DNA of 64,000 bases, from positions 297,501 to 361,500 of the forward strand of contig JALJCO010007139.1 in the NCBI GenBank assembly GCA_023101725.1. Direction: 5' to 3'. Every line of letters begins with the position of its first letter. Positions within the stretch are counted from its first letter, which is position 1. The position numbers and the translations under genes were made by a program. This DNA comes from Atherinomorus stipes. Lineage: Eukaryota > Chordata > Actinopteri > Atheriniformes > Atherinidae. The notes beneath the pieces are model-generated. The model saw only the letters and a program-made list of their open reading frames with translations. It was not told the DNA's origin and ran no database searches. Of the stretch, positions 22,746-36,613 are shown piece after piece.

Positions 22746-23189
22746 CCTGCCTCTATTCTTTAAGATTTTGGGTGTGTTATAATTTTTAATTAGTTTGTTC
22801 TGTAGCACATTTTAGGCTAATCATTACCATCACCTTTTCAAAATCAAGTCATCTTGACATTTCAAGTATACTTAAAAGTAGAGTCTGGAGTTCCACCCCC
22901 ATTTGTAAACACTATTCAAACTGACAGCCCCTGTCCTCTGGCTAAATGCCACATCGTTCCTCAGCCCCTAGCATCTCCTTCAAAGCTCGGAAGCGGGTGA
23001 AAGCCAAACTAATATTAACTCGTGGTTTTCAAGCGTGCACTATGTAAAGCTCTTTTCGCTGTAAAATAATTCCTTTTTTTTGCCGCATCTGCCATTTTCA
23101 TCGAGAATTCAAGTGAATCTGGTGTCGATTCCAGTCGACAACCACAATGACAGCATTTTCATGGTAAGGAAAAGTTTAAAATTCTCTAT

Positions 23190-23355
23190 TGTGGCAGGAT
23201 GAAGGAGGGCCTGTGCAGGGTTTGAGCCCCAGTCTATCAGGTAGCCTAAGAGCCATGTGTGATGACTATTAGGCCGGGATAAACTATCACTGTGGCCTAG
23301 CAGCCAAGGCACATGATCAGTTGGAGGCATAGTGACAAGACCACCCACTGTCACA
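23190..23355 (-). mobile_element. TIR-bounded tRNA-like element, copy C
   Basis: On the minus strand it begins TGTGACAG and ends CTGCCACA, matching the terminal repeat of copy B with one change. The body includes TGTCACTATGCCTCCAACTG, TGCCTTGGCTGCTAGG and GGGGCTCAAACCCTGC, the A-box-like and B-box-like parts. It carries an extra stretch relative to copy B (166 against 145 bp). The four bases on either side (CTAT and ATAT) match at three positions. Confidence 0.7.
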
Positions 23356-26300
23356 ATATCAAACTATTAATATTATAAGACATTCAATGGGCTGAAACAA
23401 GAGAACAACTGGTTTACAGGTATATTGGCAAAAAATTCAGTCTATAGCTCAAGAAATTTGGGATCATAAAGCTCAGAGGGAAACATTACTTTTATTTTAA
23501 CAGTTTGCAACTGTAGTTTTACAATTGCAAAAGTATGTTGTTCCTATTTATACTTTTCTCTACATAATCATTATAGAATAGTCTAATTATACACAAGAGC
23601 TATTCCACTGAAAAGGAATAGAAATAACATAACACCACATGGTAAGAGGTTTTTAGTTAGTCCAAATTTGCAATAATATGTCCTTTGCACAGAAACCAAT
23701 TATACAAGTCTTTTGGCTTGTATCCTTAAATAATAGATGTTTTGAATTTTTGTTGAACTTCATATTAAATATGAAGTGCCATCTAATTAGATGTAAGCAA
23801 AGATTATTGCCCTATAACTATATTTTAATAATACTGTATAATTGTCTACAGATGTTATTTTTCATGCAAACCCACTGCAAAAAAAGAAAAATGCTTACCA
23901 TAATTTTCTACAAGCCACAATTTTATCAATATGATTTTCTATATTTTCAACAAATACTGACATGCCTCATAGTGATTCAGTATGTGTAATTAAGTATGTG
24001 TATGTGTAATTTCAAACTCAATCTGTCTGATTTATGATATAGATTAATGTTAAAAGAACTGAATTTTTCTGGTTTGGTTCTTTTTATTGCATGCATAACA
24101 TAATGAACAATTTAAGCTCAGTCAAGTTTTCAGTTGATTGTTATTCAGTGTTGGTGTCAGAATACACTAGCTATGAGCTGCACAATTTTGACATTTGATG
24201 GGAGAGTAAGAGAATTAATGTGGAAAGACGGATCGCAGCATTGTAAACTGAGGACTGCAACAAACATCATTTCATTTAAAATTCAACCATCATCATTCCT
24301 CCATCTGAATCATAATTCAAACCTCTGCAAGGCTTTTCCCGATGGACATGAATTTTAAAATCATCCACCTTGAAAACTCTGAATTTTCCAATGAAAAATT
24401 AATAAGCTTTATCTACAATTCATGCATGTATTGAACCTTTCCATCTAGATAACTTGTGGACCTCAGAAAAATCTAAAATTAAAACAGTGAAAAACAAATC
24501 ACAGCCTCCTATTTTTGTTGGCACCACAATTTGTCAGCCAGTGACAATGAAAGTGCTTTCTGTAATGTACCAGAATACATCAGCCTATAATTAGGCAAGC
24601 TCATTTCTTATACAAATGCATTGCCTTAATGAACAGACGGAGTCTGACGGAAGACTAATTGCTTACACATACAGATTATACAGTATCTGTTATTTAAAGA
24701 GAGTCAGCACCTTAAAGACCCACAACGGACTTTAAAAATGCCATAAAAAAATGAAACCAAGAAATATAAAATGCAGTTGGTTTAAAGTCCTTAGTTAAAA
24801 GAGTCAGCAAGAACAGAGGCAACAGCACCATGTTAGATGGTTGATTTTTTTTTTTAAAGCCATGTGACAAAAAAAAAATATATATATATACATATGGATA
24901 CTGCTGGATGTCCACCATTTTCATCCTTTATTTCTTTGTTGCATTCGTCATTTCAATTCAAGGCAGTGGTCGTGCTGCTATGACATCACGCTGTTAGCTA
25001 ATGCAGCGATCCCTATTCAGGCGATGGGCCACCTACTGGGTAAAGGTATGGTTGGCATGGAAATACCACAGAGATCAAGATTTACAGAACCTTACCCCAA
25101 CTAACTGTTCTGTCTTGACCTGGGCAAGCTTGTGGAAACAGGGCTTGTATGTGAAATGAGAACTCTCTGAGCCTTAAAACTGCGGTACCAGCTGTGTTTG
25201 ACAGGTGCTAAAACCAATTTTGGAATTTAAAAAAAACAAAACAAAACAAAACAAACAAAAAAACGCTTCTAAAGGACACAGAAGAAGAAAGTACATGTGT
25301 ACACAATTTCAAATCTGTTGTGCAAACACCGTTTCATCTGAGGCCACTGGAGACATACAGATGAAAACACATATTTTACTCTCTTACATCCACCGTCCAT
25401 TTACAGCTTGGTCTTTGTCACCACATGTCAGTAATTCTTACTCACTTTACCTTTTAAAGGTTGGTGGATGACCCCCCTCCACGTGCTCGCAAAGCAGGGG
25501 GATGGGGGGGATGTCTCACAGTGTAAACAAACATGGCTGCTCGCTGCTGTTATCTGTGTAGCTGGTTGCTCTTAAAATCCACCAAAAAGAAAAGAATGGA
25601 TGTGCATCAAATCATAGAAGTGTTGATGTTTGCAGTGTAGCTGTTTTACACTCCAGAAGGAGTTGGAGGTGAGGTGAATTATCACTTTTAGAAATGTGGT
25701 TCCTCAGCTGTTTACTACCAAGCTAACAAGCTGTCCACTCAGCTGTTATTGGTTATGTTCGCCGACCTGCTTGTAAACCGTCGGCACACACGTTCCTGTG
25801 CTCTGGAGGTGTGGTTTCGGGCAGGTGTACTTTTTAAAATGTAGCTTGCTTAAAGGCAGGTAGGATCCCCTACCTGCCTTTAAGTTTAGAAAGTTTTAGT
25901 GTTACTTTTCTATGGATCCTTTTGGAAAATGAATACGTCCTGATGGTTTTACTGTGATCAGCAAGGGCTGTGATTTTCTTTTTTTGTTTTTAGTTTTTTT
26001 CAGCACTTTTGTGTAAACAAATGACTCTTCAAAAGATTGCCTCATTAGACCACACTTTGCTGAGGTAAAACTTTGTCATTCCCTTCTTTGTTGTTGCAAG
26101 GAATTTCATTAATCACTGTTTCAGAGACTCCTGGCTGGAAGTTTCTCAGCTAAATTATGATCTCTCTAAGGGTATTTTTAGAACATTTGTGATTATGACC
26201 CATGATTTATGTGTTTTATATATCCATTGAGTTAAATTAATTCCTCTGAGAAACAGTAAAAACAATTTCATAGGTTTATAAGGGTTTAATTTTACATTAG

Positions 26301-28729
26301 CTTATACAGTGAACAGTAAGTCTTTGATATGATTCCAACCTATTCAGCAGCAATCATTCTCCTGCAGCACAGAATGGGTAAACCCAATAAAAACTGCACA
26401 GTCCTAACACGCTGCAGTACAAAACAAGTGAGCATCCGTTCCCATTCCAGCTGTCATCTACATCATAAAAACAAAAAGAAAGCACACTGCTGTGATTAGC
26501 ACACAAAGTGGGCAGAGGGAGCTATAAGTTAAGAGGCAGAGTGGGAGGACGTGCTTTCACGCACAGTCTGAAGGATTACAGCAATTCATTACTCACTGTC
26601 AGTCACAAAAGCAGGGTGCCATGAATCTGCTGCATGATGCAAACATCTCATCCTTATGTTTTTATCTCCCCCTCTCCGTCTAAGCAGGAAGGGAACTCTC
26701 TCCTCTTCACGAATACAATGTGCTGTTGCCATGGTTACCGGGTCATGTTGGGCAAAATGTAATTTGTGGCTGCGTGTTGCATTTGTGAACTCCCAGCACA
26801 TGTTCTTTGGTGAAATGTTTCACAGCTTATATGTCGGTGGACTTGCTTGAATTACTTTATTGTTTGTAGTGAGCCTCTTTGTTGGCCACAGCTTTTTTTT
26901 TTACACAAGCTCAAATTCTGAAGTCACATTATAGCATATAAGACTGGACAGAACTATGCTGGATGTGAACTACTGTCCTCTCATGTGATGTTTTGCAGCC
27001 TTCAACAAAGAGAAAGCCAATAAGCATAAAGTATTCAGCTGAAAACAAATTTTCAGAGGTGCTAGGTCAGAAATGCAGAGGACATGAGTAAATTATGAGC
27101 TGCTTTTGAGCCAGGCTGCACATCCTCAATCCTCTGACTACCAAAACAACATCAACACTTTTTGTTGATAATCTCTTCACAGTAAAGCATTAAAAGGACA
27201 ATTTTGTGATTCTCTGCTGCCTTTTTTTTTAATGTTATCCTTATTGTTACTATTAGGGGAAATCTGTTATATAATTATTGGAATAAAAAGATTAATGGTT
27301 AAATTGACATGAGCAAGGATGATGAAGGACTGATGTTTCAGTCGAATGTTGTGATATAAGATCTTGAAAGGTGAAGAAGCCTACCAAGTGGCAGGTGTAC
27401 ACAAAGTAAAATCAGCCTCCTCTTCACAGCAGTGTTGTTTTTGCTCTTAAATATTTCAGAGTTTAAATAATATAGAAGGATTTTTTATGAGTAAAGAAAT
27501 CATCCATGTCTGCATGACGGAGTCAGCAAACATTATTCATATTATTCAGCTTGGTTTTCCACCATGATGTCACTGAGCCTGACAACCACAGATTTACCAC
27601 CAAGTCTCGGAGAGAAAACAGAATAACAGGACACATGAATTAGTTCTCTCCCCACAGGACATTTGCTCACTCCCTCTACCCTGTTGCTCTGTTGCTGCAG
27701 ACCTGTCAAGGGGTAATCAGCAGCAATGCACACACAACAACCTCAGTGTGCTTAATAAGACAAAGCAGCAGCCAGTTTCCTGACATCAACAGCCATATGC
27801 ACACCTTTAGGCTGCTTTTTGTTGTTGTTTCTGCTTAGCACTTACATTTCCTGTGTCACTTATTTACCAGATTTCTAAAAGCTGAGCTGCACATATAAAG
27901 TTTGACAATTAAACTTCACCACGTTGTATATTTTATTTAGTGTATTTGTCCCTGCATTCACTTTAAGCCAGACATCATTCTGCAACTTGATGTAAGCTGT
28001 AAACAATACACCCAACTAAAGTTCAGAAGGTTCGGTGCTATAAAGAATAATGTTGTTGTGATGCGATTGAAAACAAGAGGCACAGCAGATTCCCTCGTAG
28101 AGTGACATACAAAGGTTAGACACACTTGACACGCTGCCAGGCAATAAAATTTACTGATACACAAATCAGCAAGAGGCACACAAATGTAACACACACCGCT
28201 GCAGTGTAGCACAGCAGTGATTATTTTCCAAGCAACAAGCACAGGCCTAATTATAACAAACACATTCAAGGACTGAATTAGCAGCAGACCTACCAGAATG
28301 ACAGTGTCTTTGTTTAGTCTTTTCAGTGTGAGGGATCAATTACCTTGTTGCACTGGAAGCATTGACTGGTTTCTCAGAGCAGTTGTGTGAAAGGACTGAT
28401 AGAGTAAGCATCTTACTCTCTTTTCTTTAGTCCAGGAAGGTTCCTAAATGATTGAAAGTCCCTGCACTACTCCAGTGTAGCAAAGATATATGTACATATA
28501 TATTGACATGCTGTAATAGTACATTGTAAACTCTTTACAACTCAACAGTCACTGTATTCATATTTAACACTGCCTTTATATTTATGTAAATCATGTTCTC
28601 TGTGTCTTGTGGTGTCTGGGTAAGTGTAAACATGCTAGGCCAATAAACCTGATTACGCAAGCATTTGATAAGCATTAATATGAGCTAGATGAACTCACCA
28701 GAAGAAAAGACTTTCCTATTCTTCCCTTA
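23356..28729. other. Gene-free stretch with small repeats
   Basis: No coding exon recognised. It contains an AT dinucleotide run near 24880-24892, an A/AAAAC-rich tract near 25230-25262, a locally CpG-richer segment at about 25450-25830, and a perfect hairpin at 25850-25885. Confidence 0.5.
25850..25885. repeat. Perfect 16-bp inverted repeat (hairpin)
   Basis: CTTAAAGGCAGGTAGG, a four-base spacer, then its exact reverse complement. It sits at the end of a CpG-richer block and may be a terminus of a decayed element. It is not followed by a T run on either strand, so it does not look like a polymerase III terminator. Confidence 0.85.
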
Positions 28730-28867
28730 TGTGACAGTTGAGTGTCCTGTCACTATACCTGATTATGCACCCTCTATATGCTTTTGGCAGAATGGTTAGC
28801 ACCCATGGCTCTTACCCAAGAGACCTGGTTTCAAACCCTTCCCGGTCCCTTCTTTGGTCCTGCAAAG
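28730..28867 (+). mobile_element. TIR-bounded tRNA-like element, copy D
   Basis: Starts with TGTGACAGTTGAG and GTCCTGTCACTATACC, shared with copies B and C. It then has the A-box-like TGGCAGAATGGTTAGC and the B-box-like TGGTTTCAAACCC, and ends at CCTGCAAAG, a decayed form of the CCTGCCACA end. The right terminal repeat is therefore mostly lost. Confidence 0.65.
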
Positions 28868-29104
28868 GAGGGCAGGATATACCTCAGCGATTTATTTCTA
28901 TAGGATACACTTTGGACCATATGGTGTGAGGGTTAGAGTTGGCAAAACTTCAAAATACCTTCTGCCAGTTTCTGTTGGCATCAACATTCAATGTTCATTT
29001 ATCAGTTTCATTGGATAACACTAACTGTGATTCATGTGGGTAAAAAAGACCAACAGGCTGAGTATGAGCAGCCATTAAAAACCTGAAAAGCGATCGCTTT
29101 AGTG

Positions 29105-29395
29105 GCTTCTCTGTCATCCATCCATCCATGTATTTTATATGCACGCTTATTCGAATGCAGGTGTTGGGCTGGAGCCAGTCCAAACAGCAACTAGGAGAGA
29201 GACGAAGTACACCCTGGACAGACTGCTAGTCCATTGCAGGACAAGCACAAAGAGAGACAACCGCTAATGCTCATACTCACACTCACTCCTTGGAAAAATT
29301 TAGAGGCGCCAATAAACTAACATGTCTTTAAACTGAACGCAAGACTGACTACCTAGAGGGAATCCATGCGTGCACAAGGAAAACATGACGACTCC
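29105..29395. repeat. Fish interspersed repeat with ATCC-type tract
   Basis: Starts with CATCCATCCATCCATG and continues with GGGCTGGAGCCAGTCC, TACACCCTGGACAG, TAGTCCATTGCAGG, CTCACACTCACTCC and a CATGCGTGCACAAGG end. I recognise this as a very common dispersed fish repeat, probably a retroelement tail, in decayed form. I cannot assign its family. Confidence 0.6.
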
Positions 29396-32300
29396 ACGCA
29401 GCTTTTCTTTGGAAATGAAATAGTATAATGTTATCCACATTTAGCTTGCATAAAATAACAGGTTTATTTTACACAAATAAAATAAAGTGACAAATCTTTT
29501 GTCACTTGAATGTCTCTTATCTTATGAAGTGCTGTCAGTCAGAACAGTTGTCTCTTTAAAAGTTTATTCTGAATTATTTTCATTTCATGAGGTTTCCTTA
29601 TTCAAGATAAACCATTTCAGAAAAGATTCTGGTGGGAATTGTCAGAGAGGTGAATGATGGCTTAGATTATTTTCTTTTCATCTTTAGATGCAGCATTTTG
29701 TTTTCTGGGTAACTCCTCTGTGCTGCAGTGATTATGGTTGTTGTCTCACTTCCCACTAGAAGATGGATACCTTCTATGTTTTTTGTTGTTGTTGTTGTTG
29801 TTTAATGTTCATCCTGTGCCTGCATGGGTTTTCCCTTATATATGCCAAAAGGATATATATGGGAAAACCTCTGCGTTGGTAGAACTAACATGTAGATGGT
29901 AGATTTCTAACATAGGAGACCCGAGACCCACACAAACCTGCAAATGCACATTGGCCAGTATGAATTGCTTTCAGGTCTCCAAATCCAGGATATAATGACA
30001 CAGGGTTTTTGCCCTCACAATGCTGTCCTGATTAACCTTATAATCACAGGTTTTCTGAAACCCTGCAGGGAGCCCATAGCCACTAATGTAGCTGCTGTAA
30101 TTTGGTGTGAAAACCACTGAGATGCGATTCAGCATGGCCGATGTGTGATTGTCTACATTTCAAACAATTAGCGGACACTTAACCAAATAAATCCCGACAA
30201 GTGTGAGTCATGGCTCAAGAACATAACAGAAAAAGAACAAAAAAAAATACATCAAGTGTCATTAGATTATTTAATTTGTGCAATCAAGCAACACAAAATC
30301 ATTGAGGTCAGTATGAGAGAGAATGATGTATAAACTGAACTGTGAAGTACAGGTGAAGGTGTGTTTCATGGTTCGCAAACACACACATCAAAATGGAAAT
30401 GATAGTTTCTAATTACTGTAAAACTGCTGTTATCAAAAGTATTTTCCAGCAGCTTCCAGGTAGAAATCTGAACAAAGGAAAACAATCTTGCAAATGAATG
30501 TAAAATTGCCTGGAGTCAAGTTGAACATGAGCGTGAAAATGAACAATCAATGATTAACAATAACAAAGCAACTGTATGTTGGCATGAAGGTAAAAAAAAA
30601 AAACAAAAAACAAAAAAACACGTGACGCAGATTGTCCTGTAAAACTGAATAGATTTACTTCTGTGATCAAATCCTATCGAAATTGTTGGATTTGAAAGTC
30701 TTTTGGCTTTTTTTTTTTATCAGATTATTATATATTTACAAAATATACATGGGACTTGTATGGCATTTTTCTAGCCCTCACTATAACCTGAAACAGGTTG
30801 TTGCTGCCCAAAGCCAACCAGGAAATGAATAAGTTTTGCAAAGTGTTGTGCCACTGATGTAGCATGTAACCCATGTTTAAAAGTGGAGCATTTAACAACT
30901 TATTAATCAAATTTATAAGACATAGATGAACAAACAACAGATATGATTGTTTTAGTTGGTAGACTTATTAGCACAGAGGGAATTTTTCCACCGGGAGGAG
31001 CTAAGTTGTACTGTATGTTGACTGTACCCTCTAAAACACTTGACCTTCATGGCTGCTTTCAAGTAAACTCATCAGTTATGAAAATCTTAGCGATTGACAG
31101 TCATGGTTTACTGCTTGGCATATCAATTTTGTGTTTAGCTGAAATTAGCAATATCATCAACATCATAACTGATGTCCCTCCCTGAATGGCTTTAAACTCT
31201 TCTGTCTTCTGCATCTGTAATCTATATTTCCTGTTGCCTTATCGAGAAGACTAAAAACAAACAGAACAACACAGCACTGAAGCTGGACTGAGTCATCTGC
31301 TCAACAAAAAAGGAGATGTTGGCTTTAAAGAATAGTTTCTTTATGCTCTGGTTCATTGAGAACAAAGAGGATGCATGGAAACAATACAAAGATGGACATC
31401 TGACATATTGGTTTAAAAGAGAGCTGGAGGAGGACCATATATGGAAGTCCACATCACTCTTTAATCATCATACGGGAGGTGTCAATCTCATAAGGATTTT
31501 CACAGGACGATTTCAATATTTCAGCAGCTATTTTCAGATGTTAAATGAGAATAATCTCAAACCTCTGTTATAAGCTATAGCATTTATTATTTGGAGAAAA
31601 AGTACACAGTCAGAGGTTACGCATGAATAGTTGATATTCGATTGTTTGGCTGTATTCAGTATCTGAACTGATTGCTTTTTTTTTTTTTTGCCTCTTTAAG
31701 TTTTCACCTGTTATTTCAAAATTCATTAAAAGACAATTGATCGAGGGCTAAAAAGAACACTAAGTCCTCAAGAGACACTTTCTTGTTTCAGGAACGGTCT
31801 TCTCATGGTCTGATGAGTAGTTTAGCTTTGACTGAAATATTTATCTTATGAATAAATTCTGCCCATTCACTATTCATTCAAGCGGCGAATGAATAGCCAA
31901 CATCACTACAGAATGTTAACTCCACTTTTATTCTCACTGAGTTGAAAAGATGCCTTTTTTGTTTTTAAAGCTGAAGTGGATGTCACACTTGCACACATTT
32001 GATCAAAACAGTCTTTTCTCACATTTCTGCACCGTGCAACACAAAAACACACATCCACAAAAGCGACTGCATGTGTGAAATGCTTTTTACTTTACTGTGA
32101 AGTGGAGGTCAGCCAAGTGTGTTCTCTGGAGACACAAACAGCACAGTAAGGAGGAGATGAAGCAGGGGATGGATTTTATGTCAGCTTGACATGAAACACA
32201 ATAGGTCATTTTAACCCGTGGACGATACACACCTGTAGCCAAGAAATATGCAGCTTTTAAGATTAAACTTGAAATTTGTTGTATTGAAAGCAATGAGTGT

Positions 32301-33459
32301 GGTGCATTTTGCATTTTGTATATACAACCTCAGCCCCACACACGAGTGAACATACACAAAATGTTCTCCTCAGGCTAATACAACACAGGTGCCTCCATGC
32401 TTGTTGGCATAGGAGATGCATAAAAGTCTGTAATAGTCTGTGTCAGCCTGATCCACCTCTTCCAGCTCTTTCTACCATTTAGTATCTGTTCAAGCCGAGC
32501 ACATCTCTGCAGTGCATTGGGGGTAATAAGGTTTTCGTGATACCAAAGGGAACAGAGTGATGAATGGGACCGATTAAGGCTATCGTCTCCCAGGATTTAT
32601 TGCAGCACTACAGACTTGCAAATAAATATCAATCCAGAAAATTGGGGAGTGATACTTGATGATGGATAAAGTATCAACTCAGTGGCATTAATTAAAACAT
32701 CTCAAAGCTTTCATGACATGATCTGTTTTAAAGGAGAACTGAGCGAAACAACTACGCTGTGAACAAGCCACAGAGGGAATGGGCAGCACTTTCACACAAG
32801 TCTTTTTATGAAACTAGGGGAAGTACTTGTTATATCAGAGGCCAAAAGCAAAAATATTAAGTAAAGGTATGACCTGTGGAGTAAGTGCTGTGAAACACCG
32901 GTTGTATTTAATTGTTGAAAGCATCTTTTCTCCGTGTGACTAATGTGTACCTTGTCATTCTGTTTTTCTAAAGAAAATGTCAGCCTCTCGATCACAGCTC
33001 TGATTGCAGACTTTGTCGCTCACCTGTGTCAGCTTGGAGAGACCCGGTAGTTTATTTCTGGAATAAAAGTGACCTGCAGAGCCATGACTCATTTGTAATA
33101 TCCACACTCTTTATTCTTCAGCTGTCTTTGACCATATATTGTTGGATTCCTCAACATTGTAATCATGGACAGATTTCAAAACAGATGGAAAGAAGCCAGA
33201 CGTTCTTTTCAGGACTAAAAACAGTCTCAGGAAAACAAACAAAAAAAAAGAGCAAAACCTTTGTGTGTGGCTGTTTAGTGTCATGGAGGTGATTTGGATC
33301 ATTTTGCATTGGTCTTATTTCAAAATGAATATATTTTGAGTTTGCTGAAGTTGTTTTGTCTTTTTGATAACATGACATGCCACACTGTGTTCATCTAAAG
33401 ATTTTCTTAACAAGTAAATCAGTGTCTCATTACTTGTGTTTAATCCCTCAATGAGTCTA
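29396..33459. other. Gene-free stretch
   Basis: No coding exon recognised on either strand. Small features are a GTT run at 29782-29802, a near-perfect hairpin at 29827-29869 and an A-rich tract near 30593-30618. Confidence 0.5.
29827..29869. repeat. Near-perfect inverted repeat (hairpin)
   Basis: GGTTTTCCCTTATATAT pairs with ATATATATGGGAAAACC at 16 of 17 positions across a 9-base loop. The arms are AT-rich in the middle and GC-rich at the base. Confidence 0.8.
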
Positions 33460-33746
33460 CAGATGCGGGCATGAAAAAGTTCCCCTTTTTGCCGACTGCC
33501 AGCCACTTACCAGCCACTTGTCTGCTAATTCAATCTCACAGAGAAACACCTGTGTGCCCAGGGGAAATGATTTCAGAACATAAATGAATGCCCAGAACAA
33601 GGACGTTTCCACACGCCAAGTTTGGACACGGTGCGTGATGACGTATTCAAGGGACAAATCGTTCAGCCAGTGATAGTGCAGTAATGATGCACTATTACTG
33701 CACCACTTCTGGCAGAAAAGGCGGAACTTTTTCACGCCCGCTTCTG
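33460..33746 (-). mobile_element. 287-bp MITE, copy 2, opposite orientation to copy 1
   Basis: Ends are CAGATGCGGGCATGAAAA and TTTTTCACGCCCGCTTCTG. It is flanked directly by TA on both sides, consistent with a Tc1/mariner-type TA target duplication. The body matches 9422-9709 along its full length with scattered substitutions. One frame is open in both copies, but the differences between them are mostly amino-acid changing, so there is no sign of coding selection. Confidence 0.88.
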
Positions 33747-34010
33747 TATCTCCTTTACAACTATTTCTATTTTGTTTATATTTGTTCCCATTTTATCTCA
33801 GTGTGAACTTTTTTCTATATTTATGTCTATTTTTGTTGTTTTGCATCTTTAGTTGTCCCTTCAGTGTCATATTGTGTTCATTTTCCATCTCTTTATAGTT
33901 GTTTGCTGTAATTAATTCATCAGCACTTTTTCCATGTTCGTTTTTTTGTTATTTTGAGATCATTTGACTTACCACCTCTTTGCAATCATTTTGTCACCCA
34001 TACGTGGTTG
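33747..34010 (+). repeat. Degenerate TTTTGTnTCT-type minisatellite
   Basis: A T/G-rich stretch of loosely repeated units built around TTTGT, TATTT and CATTTT, such as TATTTATGTCTATTTTTGTTG. It resembles decayed fish minisatellites, but the unit length drifts, so the call is tentative. Confidence 0.35.
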
Positions 34011-36613
34011 CTGCACGTTCTTTATGTGAGAGGTCTATATTTTTGGCATAAGAGACTGATTATGCTCTAATGTTTGCAGCTGTGGTAAAGAGTGCAGTCT
34101 GTTGGCATCTGTTGGAGTAGCAGCATCAGAACCAGTGACTTAAAGAAACTTACAGAGACCTCCTAAGTCCCTGCAGATAATTGTGCAAATAAGAATACTG
34201 CAAAAGTTACTTAACGTCATGGACAGTACTGCACACCCTCTATACAACCGCAATCTTCATATTGACTTGCAATTTCCATCTTAACCACTTTTTTTTGCTC
34301 ACAGCATTCTTCTGCAGTAAATTAAACCATTCTGCGTGTGTTGAATCAAACCACAGTCTGATGTACAGTAATCCTCTCAGATATGAACAATCAGTCATCA
34401 AGATGTATGAAAGTAATATGCATCCTGCTGATGTGAAGGCTCTGACATCATCACTCCCTGTAAGGAAATGTCAAGCTCAGTGCATTAAGGGTCAGGATGG
34501 GGAGTAAATAATTTCCTTACTGAGGGGGAAGCTAATTCGGGTCTTCCAGGTGGGTGCTGGGGTGCAGTTTGAAGCTTGATGTGGCAACCAGTCTGCATCA
34601 AAGTGGATGGGAGAGCAAAGACAGCTGCAGTGCATCACTGACACTCAAATGATGCCATAGTAACTGATTTCAGTGACTGCTGGATTTTATGGCTTCTTTT
34701 TATTCCTTAAATTCTTTATGGGATTCTATTTTGGTTCATGAAAGCACCATATGCCATGGATTCAGTATCTGTACATATACAGCAGTGTTGACACCCAGTT
34801 CAATACCTCACCCTAATTATACTTAGAGTTTGAGCATATACGGTGTCTTTAACTTTAACTTAAAAAGCATATCAAGTGATGTAAACTATACATTACATCA
34901 TCAACCTTGCTGTTTCCTTATTTGCGTGAATGACTATTAGACCAAAGCTTATCATTTTACACCCTTTTTACTCTAATCACACCACCACCTGCTGACCTTT
35001 TGTGCATTGTGTATCATTAGATACCTTGTGCTTCTGTTTTTTATTTCTATAATAAATGAGCAATAGCTGAAAGGCAGCAAATACAGAGATGAAAAAGAAT
35101 GTTGATCTGTTTCCATGTTATTCTGCAGAAATGAGCTGTTCCTAATGGTAAAAAAGAAAATACAGTGCTATTTCAGGGATGTAGAAAGCTGTGAGTTTTC
35201 AAGAGGTTTTTTGTTTGCTCTTCAATACATACACTTGTTCACAAATGACAATATTTTATGGATCTTTTCACTTAGCCCCTTTATATCTAATCTAGATTCT
35301 CACTGATTACTATACTGTACAACAGCTTCATTCCTCATTAGTGTAAAGTTAAAGTGTCTGTTTCATTCCTCTCTACAGACACATGAACATCCAGAATGTA
35401 ATGCAAATCATTCTTGAAGTCTCAGCATGATAAACTGAATATGCTTGAGTGAGCCTGAAGGTAAACAGCAAAGTCTTTATTAGAGGAGAGACTTTCTGTT
35501 TGGTAGTATGATGGAAATGCATATTTTCATTTTATCAGCCAATAAGAATGTAATGAAATAAGGTTTTAAAAGCTTTTTCTTTCCTTTGTTTTACAGTACT
35601 GTCATTTTTTGTTTTATTGTATGCCAGGGTGTAATCAAAGTGAAACTTATGATGAGGTGGTCTTCACCAAATGCTCATCTTTCCTGACACATTTATGTTC
35701 TATCCATGAATATTTAAAGCGTCATCTGCAACAACAGGATGTGTCTGATCCCAGCCAACTCACAGCTTATGCAGTCCAAATCTCAACTATCAAACCTTTG
35801 TCTGCAACTGCAAGGCGACAGCTTTTTTAAAATTTCATTTATTTATTTTTTTGTTATAAAGAGAATCATCTATTATACTTAATCTATTTCTACTTATTGA
35901 CATTGAAACATGGAAGAAGAAGTCTGAGGATGGATATGAAAGCCCCATTGCATTTAACTGTGCTCCTTGAGGCTAAATCATCTGATCATATCTGATGGGT
36001 TGCTGGATTGTTCAACACAGAGACTGCAGTTTCCATAAAGATGGAAATTTGTCACTTTTTGCATAATTTCAGTCTCCAGGTGCAATGCAGGAAATTCACA
36101 AAAGGCCTTTTTTTAGTCAGAGGAAGAGAGCTCGGGTAATTTTAACAACATTTTGCCTTTAAAGCTTTTCTGTGTTGCTCTGCACAGCCAGTGACATACC
36201 TTCCCTTAGCATCTTTTCTCCTTCCACCCACTCGTTAAACCATCACCACCTGCCCTGCATCCCGTCAGTCTGTCACATCACTCAGCCTCAGCTCCTTTTA
36301 GCACTTCAACGACATGCTGGAAGCAGCCACTTTACATTGTAACAAATCAGAACTTGCCCTTTTCACATGATGAATAATGAAGCAAGCTGCAGTAAACAGT
36401 GTTGCATTATGTTGTCAATGATGTGGAGTGTTGCATCAGCAGTTGTACAGTAGATACTGTAAATTCCAAATTGTTTATGGTATACTTCTCCATAGCTGCT
36501 GCACCACTTACATTAAATACATTTGCTCTAAAACCTTGCACAGCTTTGAAAACCTAATTAGCTTCTTACAATAATAAAACAAGTGTGAAAAGTGTTGTTG
36601 CACATTGCTCATC
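34011..36613. other. Gene-free stretch
   Basis: No coding exon recognised. A 73-codon open frame at 35609-35830 was examined and left out for lack of a donor, domain or other support. Confidence 0.5.

Noticed and set aside
35609..35830. 73-codon open frame preceded by a TTTTACAG acceptor-like site
   Set aside because: The protein shows no family resemblance and there is no donor or linked exon; acceptor-like sites are common in T-rich DNA.
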